This document shows positions 9,002-19,706 of a stretch of 64,000 nucleotides of DNA, piece after piece (the stretch's first letter is position 1; the number at the start of each line of letters is the position of its first letter). The translations under genes and the position numbers were made by a program. The stretch is from contig NZ_CP100416.1 of the NCBI RefSeq assembly GCF_026017845.1, forward strand, positions 7,249,749 through 7,313,748, in the 5' to 3' direction. This DNA comes from Amycolatopsis mediterranei (GTDB lineage Bacteria > Actinomycetota > Actinomycetes > Mycobacteriales > Pseudonocardiaceae). The notes under the pieces are model-generated. The model saw only the letters and a list, made by a program, of their open reading frames with translations. It was not told the DNA's origin and did not search any database.

Positions 9002-9565
9002 TCAGCGCCGGGCCGCGCGGCGGCGCAGCACCAAAGCGCCGGCGCCGGTCGCACCCACGAGGGCGATCGCGCCGCCCACGAGCAGCGGCGTGGCGGTGGA
9101 TTCGTCATCGGCCGGGCCGCCACCCGTCTGCGGCGCACCCTGCGGCTTCACCCCGACCTGCGGCGCGGTCTGCGTGGGCTTGGCAGGCTGGGCCGACTGG
9201 GCCGACTTCCCGACGGTGAAGGTCCGCACGGGGCCTCGGTGGTCGCCGGGTCCGCCCTCGTAGCAGTAAATGTAGGCTTCGTACTTTCCCGGCGGCACGT
9301 GTTTGTACGTGACGGAACCCGTTTTCCCCTGCATGATCAGGTCGCCGTGCAAGATCGGCCGGTGCCCGCCGGGCACACGGTAACCAGCTTCGGCCTGGAC
9401 GGCACTGTTGACGCACGTTCCTTCGATGGTCACGTTGTCGGCGTCGTCCACCTCGACCTTCATGGACGTCGGGTTGCCCGTCGGCGCTTCCGCGGCCGAC
9501 GCCACAACCGGCGACAGCAGCACGAAACCGGCGGCCACCCCCACGGCAGCAGCAATTCTTCGCAT
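9002..9565 (-). CDS. Exported C-terminally anchored protein, paralogue A
   Basis: A 187-residue protein. It has a signal peptide (MRRIAAAVGVAAGFVLLSPVVASAA) and a variable domain with two Cys (GTCVNS and YCYEGG). A Pro/Gln/Thr/Lys stalk follows, then APQTGGGPADDE and a hydrophobic segment ending in RRRAARR. The tail resembles a sorting signal or single-pass anchor, but APQTG is not a canonical LPxTG and no sortase gene is nearby. ATG at 9565 has a strong GGGAGGGG site. The signal peptide and last 59 residues match paralogue B almost exactly, with 4 differences in the tail, while the middle differs. The function is unknown. Confidence 0.8.
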   Translation of the reverse strand: MRRIAAAVGVAAGFVLLSPVVASAAEAPTGNPTSMKVEVDDADNVTIEGTCVNSAVQAEAGYRVPGGHRPILHGDLIMQGKTGSVTYKHVPPGKYEAYIYCYEGGPGDHRGPVRTFTVGKSAQSAQPAKPTQTAPQVGVKPQGAPQTGGGPADDESTATPLLVGGAIALVGATGAGALVLRRRAARR

Positions 9566-9585
9566 GACTTTCCCCTCCCAGGATT

Positions 9586-9610
9586 CATCGCACGCCGAAT
9601 ACATGCGATG
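9586..9610 (-). promoter_or_regulatory. Leader stem-loop upstream of paralogue A
   Basis: CATCGCA (9586-9592) pairs exactly with TGCGATG (9604-9610) around an 11-nt loop, about 20 bp upstream of the start codon. The equivalent site of paralogue B keeps the stem while changing both sides of one base pair. The loop core TGTATTCGG (CGTATTCGG in B) is conserved. It could be an RNA leader element or an inverted-repeat operator. Confidence 0.5.
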
Positions 9611-9649
9611 CACGACTGACTGCGGCGCGATCCCTGTCGCGCCTTCGAT

Positions 9650-10240
9650 TCAGCGCCGAGCCGCGCGGCGGCGCAGTACCCACGCACCGGCACCGGCCGC
9701 ACCCACCAGAGCGACCGCCCCGCCCGCGAGCAGCGGCGTGGCGGTGGATTCGTCATCGGCCGGACCACCCCCGGTCTGCGGCGCACCCTGCGGCTTCACC
9801 CCGACCTGCGGCGCGGTCTGCGTGGGCTTCGCCGCCGGCTGAGTCGGCTTGGTGGGCTGGGTCGACTGGGCGGGCTTGCCCGGCTGCGCAGGCTTGGGGA
9901 CGACGAAGAGCCGAGTAACGCCGGCGAAGTCTTTGTCGGCCGTGTCGCAATGGATTTCCGCCCGGTAGTCCCCCGGCTGCACCCCTTTGAACATGATGGA
10001 AAGCTTGTTTCCCTTCGGTGCCAGGAACCCCCCGCCGAGCGCACGGTCACCCGAGCGAGCGAAGTAGTGCGCTTCAGCCGGGACACCACTGGCGACACAC
10101 GTGACGGTGAGAGTCACCACGCTTCCCGACACGTCGACATGCACCGATGCCACGTTTCCCTCCGCGGCCGACGCCACGACCGGCGACAGCAGCGCCAACC
10201 CGGCGGCCACACCCACGGCAGCAGAAATCTTCCCCGCCAT
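9650..10240 (-). CDS. Exported C-terminally anchored protein, paralogue B
   Basis: A 196-residue tandem paralogue of the neighbouring gene. It has the signal peptide MAGKISAAVGVAAGLALLSPVVASAA and a distinct central domain with two Cys (VTCVAS and IHCDTAD). The stalk has expanded KPAQPGKPAQSTQPTKPTQPA repeats, followed by the shared APQTGGGPADDESTATPLL tail, membrane segment and RRRAARR. ATG at 10240 is set by TTGGAGGGGAAA. The identical ends and divergent centre look like duplication followed by gene conversion of the ends or selection on the centre. Cell-surface display is inferred; the role is unknown. Confidence 0.8.
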   Translation of the reverse strand: MAGKISAAVGVAAGLALLSPVVASAAEGNVASVHVDVSGSVVTLTVTCVASGVPAEAHYFARSGDRALGGGFLAPKGNKLSIMFKGVQPGDYRAEIHCDTADKDFAGVTRLFVVPKPAQPGKPAQSTQPTKPTQPAAKPTQTAPQVGVKPQGAPQTGGGPADDESTATPLLAGGAVALVGAAGAGAWVLRRRAARR

Positions 10241-10258
10241 TTTCCCCTCCAAGGATTC

Positions 10259-10283
10259 TTCGCACGCCGAATACGTGTGCGAA
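10259..10283 (-). promoter_or_regulatory. Leader stem-loop upstream of paralogue B
   Basis: TTCGCAC (10259-10265) pairs exactly with GTGCGAA (10277-10283) across an 11-nt loop, at the same distance from the start codon as in paralogue A. Comparison of the two leaders shows a T-A pair replaced by A-T, a compensatory change that supports a conserved paired structure or symmetric protein site. Confidence 0.5.
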
Positions 10284-10469
10284 TCAAGAAAGAAACTCAT
10301 TCCCCGCCGGATCAATCGCGGGGCCCCCTGTTTCTTGCGACATCCGGAAGACGTCCACCCGAAGGCCCGGTTGCGATCCGAAGGTCACGAAACGGACTCG
10401 GCGCCCGCAACCCCGAGTAACCGGGATAATCGTTTCGGCGGTGACACCGGGCCACCTACAGTCGCGACG

Positions 10470-11417
10470 GTGACCACTGAACTCCCCGTCCTCGCGTCGC
10501 CCCGGGTCGCCCACCGGGGCCGCGGGACCAGCTACGTCCTGCTCGCCGCCCTGTTCTTCAGCACGTCCGGCACCCTGGGCAAGTCCGTGATGTCCGCCGG
10601 GATCGCCCCGGAGCAGGTAGCGGCGGCGCGGATCGCGCTGGCCGGCGTCGTGCTGCTCGCCGGGGTGGCGCTGGTGGCGCCGCGGAAGCTGCGGGTGCGC
10701 CGGGCGGAGCTGCCCGTCCTGGCCGGGTACGGCCTGCTCGGCGTGGCCGGCGTGCAGCTGCTCTACTTCGTCGCCGCGGGCCGGATCCCGGTCGGGATCG
10801 CCATCCTGCTGGAGTTCGTCTCGCCGGTGCTCATCGCCTTGTGGGTGCGGTTCGTGCGGCGCCATCGGCTGCCGCGAGCGGTCTGGGGCGGCATCGCGCT
10901 GGCCATGGCCGGGCTCGCGCTGGTCGCCCAGGTCTGGGAAGGCGTGACCCTCGACGGGCTCGGCCTGCTGGCCGGCTTCGGCGCGGCGCTGTGCTCGGCC
11001 GGGTACTTCCTGCTCGGCGAACGCGCGGTGGCCGACATCGACCCGCTGGGCCTGGTCACCTGGGGCATGGTGATCGGCGCGGTCGCGATCAGCTTCGTCG
11101 CGCCGCCGTGGACGTGGCCGGCCGGGCTGCTCGGCGCGGACGTCGGGTTCGGCGCCTGGCACCCGCCGGTGTGGCTGCTGCTGACCCTCCTGGTGCTGGT
11201 CGCGACGGTCCTCGCGTACGTCTGCGGCATTTCGTCGCTGCGGCACCTGCCGGCGTCGGTGGCGAGCGTGCTCGGGCTGATCGAACCGGTGATCACGACG
11301 GTTGCGGCGTGGGTGCTGCTCGGCGAGCAGCTCGCCTGGCCGCAGCTGCTCGGGTCGGCGATCCTGCTGGGCGGTGCGTACATCGTGCAGCGGAACTCGG
11401 AGATCCTCGCCCACTGA
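10470..11417 (+). CDS. EamA/DMT-family transporter (RhtA-like exporter)
   Basis: A 315-residue inner-membrane protein with ten predicted helices in two EamA repeats. The first opens SYVLLAALFFSTSGTLGKSVMSAGIAPEQVAAARIALAG. The second begins GLGLLAGFGAALCSAGYFLLGERAV and ends ASVASVLGLIEPVITTVAAWVLLGEQLAWPQLLGSAILLGGAYIV. Such proteins usually export amino acids or other small metabolites. GTG at 10470 begins VTTELPVLASP and matches the expected N-terminal length. The amino-acid permease gene follows 77 bp later on the same strand, suggesting but not proving linked roles. Confidence 0.88.
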   Translation: MTTELPVLASPRVAHRGRGTSYVLLAALFFSTSGTLGKSVMSAGIAPEQVAAARIALAGVVLLAGVALVAPRKLRVRRAELPVLAGYGLLGVAGVQLLYFVAAGRIPVGIAILLEFVSPVLIALWVRFVRRHRLPRAVWGGIALAMAGLALVAQVWEGVTLDGLGLLAGFGAALCSAGYFLLGERAVADIDPLGLVTWGMVIGAVAISFVAPPWTWPAGLLGADVGFGAWHPPVWLLLTLLVLVATVLAYVCGISSLRHLPASVASVLGLIEPVITTVAAWVLLGEQLAWPQLLGSAILLGGAYIVQRNSEILAH

Positions 11418-11494
11418 GCTTGCGCAAATTCTGCACCGGGCGGCCCGCGGGTGCGAAAATTCCGCAACCCACGTTCCCCCGGGGAGGAAGCACC

Positions 11495-12868
11495 TTGACG
11501 ACCAAGTCCGGGCTGCGGCCCGACCTGCGGCAGCGGCACGTCCGGATGATCGCCCTCGGCGGCATCATCGGCGCGAGCCTGTTCATCGGCAGCGGCGCGG
11601 TGATCCACACCGTCGGCCCGGCCGCCGTGCTGTCCTACGCCATCGGCGGGCTGCTCGTCGTGCTGGTGATGCGGATGCTCGGCGAGATGGCGACCGCGTC
11701 GCCGGCGCTGGGCTCGTTCATGGAGTACGCGCGCGACTCGCTCGGCGGCTGGGCGGGCTTCACGATCGGCTGGCTGTACTGGTACTTCTGGGTCGGCGTG
11801 GTCGCGTTCGAAGCCGTCGCGGGCGCGAAGATCCTGCAGGGCTGGATCCCCGGCGTGCCGCAGTGGGTGTTTTCGCTCGCGCTGATGCTGCTGCTGACGG
11901 CGACGAACCTCGCGTCGGCGCGCTCCTTCGGCGAGACGGAGTTCTGGCTGGCGTCGATCAAGGTCGCCACCATCGTCGTCTTCCTGTTGCTCGGCACGCT
12001 GTTCGTGCTCGGGCTCTGGCCGGACGCGCACTTCTCGGTGGGCAACATCGGCCTCGACGGCTTCGTCGCGAAGGGGCCGTTTTCGGTGGTGCACGGCGTG
12101 GTCATCGTGATCTTCTCGTACTTCGGCGCGGAGATCGTCACGATCGCGGCGGCGGAATCCGACCAGCCGGAGACGGCGGTCCGCAAGGCGACCTCGACGA
12201 TCGTCTGGCGGGTGATCGTGTTCTACGTGGGTTCGGTGGCGCTGCTGGTGATGATCACGCCGTGGCGTGAGATCCCGAGCGAAACGAGCCCGTTCGCGGC
12301 GGCGTTCGGCCGTTTCGGCGTCCCGGCGGCGTCGACGATCGTGTCGGCGGTGGTCCTGACGGCCGCGTTGTCGGTGCTGAATTCGGGGCTGTACACGGCA
12401 TCCCGGATGCTGTTCGCCCTGCGGCGCCACGGCTGGGCCCCGGCGTGGGTGTCGGACACGAACGCGCGAGGTGTGCCGTGGAAGGCGATCCTGGCCTCGA
12501 CGTCGGTCGGGTACGTGGCGGTGGTGATGAGTTACGTGTCCCCGGACAAGATCTTCTACTTCATCATCAATTCCGCGGGCGCGGTGGCCCTGTTCGTGTA
12601 CGCGATCATCTGCGGCTCCCAGATCCGGATGCGACGTTCTCTCGAAGCCTCGGCGCCGGAGAAGCTGAAGCTGCGGATGTGGGGCTATCCGTGGCTGAGC
12701 TGGGTGACGCTGGTGCTGACGCTCGTGGTGGTGGCCTCGATGCTGTTCGTGGACTCCGACGCCCGGGCACAGCTGTACTTGAGCTTGATCAGCCTGGCGG
12801 TGATCCTGGGCGTTTACGCGCTCATCCGCCGGCGAGCCGGGACAACGCCCCGAAAAACACGTCCGTGA
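11495..12868 (+). CDS. Amino-acid permease (APC superfamily, AAT type)
   Basis: A 457-residue transporter with twelve predicted membrane helices. The opening RQRHVRMIALGGIIGASLFIGSG is the conserved first-helix region of GABA/aromatic/cycloleucine-type amino-acid permeases. ESDQPETAVRKATSTIVWRV is the loop after helix 6. The start is a TTG at 11495, chosen because GGGGAGGAAG lies at ideal spacing and no ATG or GTG fits. The 3' end overlaps the convergent VWA gene by 47 bp. The amino-acid substrate cannot be assigned. Confidence 0.88.
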   Translation: MTTKSGLRPDLRQRHVRMIALGGIIGASLFIGSGAVIHTVGPAAVLSYAIGGLLVVLVMRMLGEMATASPALGSFMEYARDSLGGWAGFTIGWLYWYFWVGVVAFEAVAGAKILQGWIPGVPQWVFSLALMLLLTATNLASARSFGETEFWLASIKVATIVVFLLLGTLFVLGLWPDAHFSVGNIGLDGFVAKGPFSVVHGVVIVIFSYFGAEIVTIAAAESDQPETAVRKATSTIVWRVIVFYVGSVALLVMITPWREIPSETSPFAAAFGRFGVPAASTIVSAVVLTAALSVLNSGLYTASRMLFALRRHGWAPAWVSDTNARGVPWKAILASTSVGYVAVVMSYVSPDKIFYFIINSAGAVALFVYAIICGSQIRMRRSLEASAPEKLKLRMWGYPWLSWVTLVLTLVVVASMLFVDSDARAQLYLSLISLAVILGVYALIRRRAGTTPRKTRP

Positions 12869-14465
12869 TCTTCGCCGGGTCCGGGGCCAGGAACGCCTGC
12901 CCGCCCGTGGCCGCGGTCAGCTGGTCCAGTTCCGCCTTGTCCGCGTCCGGGCCGATGCCCACGCCGATCAGGGGGATCGGGCGGCGGGCGTCCTGCAGCC
13001 CGGCCAGCTCGGTGAGCAGGTCCGCGCGGGAAATCCCGCGCGGGTCCTCGTTGCGGCCGTCGGTCATCACGATCACCAGGTTCAACCGGCCCGGCTCCCA
13101 CTCGCGGCGGGCCGTGCGGTACGTGTCCAGGACGCTGTCGTACAGGCCCGTTCCGCCGTCCGGGGTGGCCTTCACCTGGCCCAGCTTCTCCAGGGCGCCG
13201 CTCGCCAGGTGCTGGGCGACCGAGGCCATCGGGAGCAGCTCGCGGTAGTCCTTGTCGCCGTCCAGGCGGGTCGAGAACGCCAGCATCCGCAGCTGGGTCG
13301 CCGGCTTGAACAGGTGCATCGCCTTCGCCGCCGCCTCCATCGTCACCTGCATGCGGTTCAAGTTCGTGCCCGGGACCTGCGCGTTCATCGACCCCGACAC
13401 GTCGATCAGCACCTGGACCCGCGCGCTCAGGTTGACGCCCGCCCACTGGTTGAGCAGCTCGTCGATCACCGGCGCGGGCGGGAGGCTCTCCGCCCGGATG
13501 CCCTCGGGGAGCACCCTCGGGTCGTCGGCGTGGTTGCGCAGCGCCTGGCCGCCCGCCGCGCGCAGACCCGTCCGGGCGATCGCGTCCGCTCCCGCGTCAC
13601 CGAGCACCGCGTCGCGCAGTGCCTCGACGATCGGGCGCTGCTGCGGGGTGATCCCGCCCAGCTCCGCGAACGGGTAGTCCAAAGTGGGCACCGCCGTCGA
13701 GTAGACGGCGACCAGCGGGGACTTCGGGTCCTCGACGTTGTGGCGCAGCAGGGAGTTCTCCGACGCGGGGAACGCCGTCACCGCGGCCGTCCCGCCGCCG
13801 TCGCTCGAACCCGGCAGCCGTGCGATCAGCTCCGTCTCCGCGCCGAGCGTGTTGGCCGAGAAGCGCCGCAGCATCGCCACATACGCGGCCGAAGGCTCGG
13901 GCGACGCCTTGGCGCCGTCCCGCAGGCCGAGCAGCGCCAGCGCGCCGACCGCGTCGCGCGCCGGGTCGGACATCCCCGGGACGGCTCCGGGCGCGGCCAG
14001 CACCTCCGTCCAGGAAGGCACCCGCTCGGGCCAGCCGAGGCCCTTGACGACGTCCGCGGCGACCGCGAGCACCACCGGCGAGCTCGCCACCGACGCCCCG
14101 GATTCGGGGACGTCGGAGGCACCGAGCTGGTGGGCTCGACGCAGCGCGAGCGTGGAATCCGGGATCCAGACCTGCGGCCGCGGGCTGCCGTCCGACAGGG
14201 CGAGCCGCTCGGCCGCCTGCGTCGCGTCCCGCGTCTGGATCTCGATGCTGCCGCACTGCAGGTCCAGACCGTGCGCGACGAGCGACAGCGCGGGCGCGAT
14301 GTCGGCGGACGCGGTCACGAGGACCTTCGCGGGCTGCTCGCACGACGGCCGGGCACGCACGGTCGTCACCGTCACCCACGCGGCAGCGCCGAGGACGAGC
14401 ACGAGACCGGTCGCCAGGGCGGGCACGAGCAGCCGGCGTCGTCTGCCGTCCGAATGACGTCCCAT
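12822..14465 (-). CDS. Membrane-anchored substrate-binding / von Willebrand factor A fusion protein
   Basis: A 547-residue protein. A basic N-terminus and one membrane helix (about 11-34) are followed by an extracytoplasmic type-2 periplasmic-binding-like domain (about 40-320; VLVTASADIAPALS, PQVWIPDSTLALRRA). A C-terminal VWA domain (about 345-547) has the MIDAS motif DVSGS, with TDGRNED downstream. The binding fold may recognise a ligand while the VWA domain makes metal-dependent protein contacts. This architecture is widespread in actinomycetes but has no settled function. The 3' end overlaps the amino-acid permease gene. Confidence 0.8.
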   Translation of the reverse strand: MGRHSDGRRRRLLVPALATGLVLVLGAAAWVTVTTVRARPSCEQPAKVLVTASADIAPALSLVAHGLDLQCGSIEIQTRDATQAAERLALSDGSPRPQVWIPDSTLALRRAHQLGASDVPESGASVASSPVVLAVAADVVKGLGWPERVPSWTEVLAAPGAVPGMSDPARDAVGALALLGLRDGAKASPEPSAAYVAMLRRFSANTLGAETELIARLPGSSDGGGTAAVTAFPASENSLLRHNVEDPKSPLVAVYSTAVPTLDYPFAELGGITPQQRPIVEALRDAVLGDAGADAIARTGLRAAGGQALRNHADDPRVLPEGIRAESLPPAPVIDELLNQWAGVNLSARVQVLIDVSGSMNAQVPGTNLNRMQVTMEAAAKAMHLFKPATQLRMLAFSTRLDGDKDYRELLPMASVAQHLASGALEKLGQVKATPDGGTGLYDSVLDTYRTARREWEPGRLNLVIVMTDGRNEDPRGISRADLLTELAGLQDARRPIPLIGVGIGPDADKAELDQLTAATGGQAFLAPDPAKITDVFFGALSRLAGG

Positions 14466-14565
14466 CGGCGCGGCCTCTCTGCGCGAGGCGGGGTGGGATC
14501 AAGGTTATCCCGCAGCAAAGCCGCCGCTCGTGGGCCGGACGGCCTAACAGGCGGGCGATCTCACG

Positions 14566-14611
14566 CCGAAGGCGGCCTTCGGTCCGTTGAACGCACCGAA
14601 GACCGCCTCGG
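14566..14611 (-). terminator. Hairpin downstream of the RNase J gene
   Basis: Arms 14566-14583 and 14595-14611 pair (CCGAAGGCGGCCTTCGGT against ACCGAAGACCGCCTCGG) with two mismatches. The hairpin ends 8 bp beyond the RNase J stop on the minus strand. The position and strength fit a transcription terminator; no long U run is visible, as is usual in high-GC actinomycetes. Confidence 0.65.
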
Positions 14612-14618
14612 GATAGCG

Positions 14619-17416
<2,798 letters not shown>

Positions 17417-18898
17417 CTACTTGACCTTGGTCACGATCGGCGCGGTGATCGGGCCGCCGTCGGCGCGGGCGAGCACGCAGTAGAACTCGCGGCTGGGTTC
17501 TTCGCTCTGCTTCGACGGGACGCGCTCCCACTCGGTCTGGGTGGGCACGAGCGCGCGGAAGGTGAGGTCCGCCCGCCGGGCTTCGGGCACGATCGACGAC
17601 CGGAACGCGGTCGCGCACGTCGCCTCGGCGCCCGCCTTCACGGCTTCCAGCCCGGGGTAGGCCGCGACCTTGGCGTCGTCGGAGCTCCAGTTCTCGACCG
17701 AGATCAGGTTCCCGATCTCGTAGACCTCCAGCGTGTGCGCGTTGCCGCACTCGGTCTTGTTGTCCTCGTCGCTGATGATCGAGCCGTCCTGCACCGGGGT
17801 GTTGAAGCACCGGTTGTAGCCGCTGATATCGGTGCGCAGCTGCCCACCGACGCCGTAGGTCATGACCGGCTGCTTCTGCTTGTCCGCGGCGGGCGTCTCG
17901 TAGGCCTTGCCCGCGAAGAAGCCGCCGATCAGCGCGGCCACGACCAGCACGGCGGCGGCGGTGAGCCAGAGGGCGCGGTGGGTCTTCTTCTGCGGCGGCT
18001 GCGGCGCGTTGGCGCCGAGCATCGCGGTGCCGCGCGGCGGGGTGGGCCGCACGCCCTGCGCCGTGGTCAGCAGGTTCTGGGCCTGGGCCGCGGTCAGCCG
18101 CGCGTCCGGGTTGGTGACGAGCAGGCCGAGGATGGCCGCGGCGATCGGGCCCTGGCCGCGGGTGAGGTACGGGATCTCGGTCATGATCGCGTGCAGCGTC
18201 GCGGCGGTGGTCGCGCGCTCGAACGGGATCGAGCCTTCGACGGCGAAGAACAGCGTCGCGCCGAGCGACCACAGGTCGGACGCGGGCATCGCTTCCCGGC
18301 CCTCGACGCGCTCCGGCGCCATGAAGGCCGGCGAGCCGACGATCATGCCGCTGGTGGTCAGCCGGGGGTCGTCGACGGCGTGGGCGATGCCGAAGTCGGT
18401 GAGCTTCACCCGGCCGTCCGGCGCGACGAGGATGTTCGCGGGCTTGACGTCCCGGTGCACGATCCCGGCGGAGTGGGCGGCCTGGAGCGCGGCGAGCACC
18501 CGCTCCCCCAGCTGGGCGGCCTGCGCGGCGGGCATCGGACCTCGCTGCCGCACGAGGTCGGCGAGGCTGGGGGCTTCGACGAGCTCCATCACGATGAAGG
18601 TGGTCCCGCCGTCGGTGACGACGTCGTAGACGGTGACGATGGCGGGGTTGTTGAGCCGTCCGCCGGTGCGCACCTCGCGCAGGGCGCGTTCGGAGAAGAC
18701 GGCCGCGGACTCGGCGTCGGGCAGCCGCAGTTCCTTGACCGCGACCTGCCGTCCGATGACCTGGTCCTGCGCCCGCCACACGACGCCCATGCCGCCCCGG
18801 CCGAGTTCGCCGAGCAGGAGGTAGCGGCCCGCGACGACCCGCTGACCAGGCGTGCTGGGCGCCTGCGGCGGGTAGGGCCGGGTCTGTTCGTCGGTCAC
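17417..18898 (-). CDS. Membrane Ser/Thr protein kinase with extracytoplasmic septum-formation-like domain
   Basis: A 493-residue Hanks-type kinase. It has the glycine loop GRGGMGVVW (33-41), VAVKEL Lys55, HRDVKPAN (148-155), TDFG (167-170) and MAPE. A Pro-rich linker and one membrane helix (about 309-329) follow. The outer domain has CFNTPVQDGS, TECGNAHTLEVYEIG, ATCATAFR and FYCVLARADGGPI, with Cys spacing and a C-x-x-x-H pattern like the septum-formation domain, rather than PASTA repeats. It probably senses an envelope signal and phosphorylates cytoplasmic targets. The start ATG at 18898 follows AAAGGAGCACCG. Confidence 0.9.
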   Translation of the reverse strand: MTDEQTRPYPPQAPSTPGQRVVAGRYLLLGELGRGGMGVVWRAQDQVIGRQVAVKELRLPDAESAAVFSERALREVRTGGRLNNPAIVTVYDVVTDGGTTFIVMELVEAPSLADLVRQRGPMPAAQAAQLGERVLAALQAAHSAGIVHRDVKPANILVAPDGRVKLTDFGIAHAVDDPRLTTSGMIVGSPAFMAPERVEGREAMPASDLWSLGATLFFAVEGSIPFERATTAATLHAIMTEIPYLTRGQGPIAAAILGLLVTNPDARLTAAQAQNLLTTAQGVRPTPPRGTAMLGANAPQPPQKKTHRALWLTAAAVLVVAALIGGFFAGKAYETPAADKQKQPVMTYGVGGQLRTDISGYNRCFNTPVQDGSIISDEDNKTECGNAHTLEVYEIGNLISVENWSSDDAKVAAYPGLEAVKAGAEATCATAFRSSIVPEARRADLTFRALVPTQTEWERVPSKQSEEPSREFYCVLARADGGPITAPIVTKVK

Positions 18899-18977
18899 GG
18901 TGCTCCTTTGGCGGCGGTCGCGCAGATGCTAGTCCGACCGTCGCGGAGCGCCGCGGGTTCCGCGAAATTCGTGACCT

Positions 18978-19082
18978 GGACCGGCCGGCACGCGTGCCCG
19001 AAAGGTCGACTCACGTGCCTGGAGGGACGACACGCGTAATTGGAGGGACGACACGCGTGTTTGAAGGGCCGACTCGTGTATC
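18978..19082. repeat. Five tandem 21-bp units (cluster 1 of a dispersed repeat)
   Basis: Five consecutive 21-bp units start at 18978, 18999, 19020, 19041 and 19062. The clearest core is GGAGGGACGACACGCGT. Variation is concentrated at the last three to four positions. All units point in one direction. The array lies in the noncoding gap upstream of the kinase gene. The period equals two turns of B-DNA, so repeated protein sites on one face are possible. There are no spacers, so this is not a CRISPR array. Confidence 0.85.
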
Positions 19083-19186
19083 TGGCGGTCGGCTCGCCGA
19101 CCGGGACATCCCGCGGCCCTGCCGCGGACCCGGGTACTCGTGTCAGCAGCAGTTCGAGATTGCGTGTGGCGCTGACTCTCGCTCGC

Positions 19187-19236
19187 CAACCCTAGCGATA
19201 ACTACCACATCGATGAGGCAGTTACTCCTAGGGTTG
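19187..19236. repeat. Long imperfect inverted repeat in the kinase upstream region
   Basis: CAACCCTAGCGATAACT (19187-19203) faces AGTTACTCCTAGGGTTG (19220-19236), 15 of 17 positions pairing, with a 16-nt loop. It lies 12 bp beyond the stop of the DUF gene read on the minus strand and upstream of the kinase gene. It could be a terminator of the former or an operator for the latter. It is noticeably AT-richer than its surroundings. Nothing else is seen in the 18899-19248 gap except the 21-bp repeats. Confidence 0.55.
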
Positions 19237-19248
19237 TCGGGCGGTTGG

Positions 19249-19683
19249 TCAGCGGCGGCTTTCGCCGCGGTAGGGGAGCCAGCGGTAGCCGGGGGCGAAG
19301 TCGCTGAACTCGGCGCGCTTGCCCGTCCGGATCCAGATGTCCTCGGCGACGACGAGGCCCGGGAAGATCGTCAGGTCCTTCTCCGCCATCAGCTCGTCGT
19401 AGCTGCGGAACCGGTCGGTCTGGATGCCGGCGAGCGCGTAGCGGTAGACCGGCGGCGCGATCCGGAGCAGCCAGTAGAGCCGGCGGCCGGCCGCGGTCAT
19501 CGCCGCCGCTTCTTCGTCGGTGTGCGCGCCGTTGGGGCTGAGGCCTTCCGGCGCGACCCCGCACCACCAGGCGCCGGCGCTGCTGAAGACCCCCGCCGGC
19601 CAGCCGTCGAAGTGCCGCGCGAGGTCGCGGGCGTGGGTCTCGCGGTCCCCGCATTCGGCGTTGAGGGCGAAGGTCCAGGCCAT
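19249..19683 (-). CDS. Protein of unknown function, tryptophan/tyrosine rich
   Basis: A 144-residue soluble-looking protein with no signal peptide or membrane segment. It is rich in aromatic residues (AGAWWCGV, RRLYWLLRIAPPVYRYALAG, GYRWLPYRG). Recognisable motifs are absent. ATG at 19683 is chosen because GGGGAA lies 8 nt upstream; an in-frame GTG at 19710 would overlap the mntH stop. It follows mntH on the same strand with almost no gap and is therefore probably co-transcribed with it. Whether it has a metal-related role cannot be read from the sequence. Confidence 0.65.
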   Translation of the reverse strand: MAWTFALNAECGDRETHARDLARHFDGWPAGVFSSAGAWWCGVAPEGLSPNGAHTDEEAAAMTAAGRRLYWLLRIAPPVYRYALAGIQTDRFRSYDELMAEKDLTIFPGLVVAEDIWIRTGKRAEFSDFAPGYRWLPYRGESRR

Positions 19684-19706
19684 GGCCGCGTTCCCCGTTC
19701 CGTGGG

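Noticed and set aside
9002-10240. Sortase-anchored proteins
   Set aside because: The APQTG sequence departs from LPxTG and no sortase gene is nearby; a plain membrane anchor is equally likely.
18978-19082. CRISPR array
   Set aside because: The 21-bp units are directly adjacent without unique spacers, and no cas gene is in the window.
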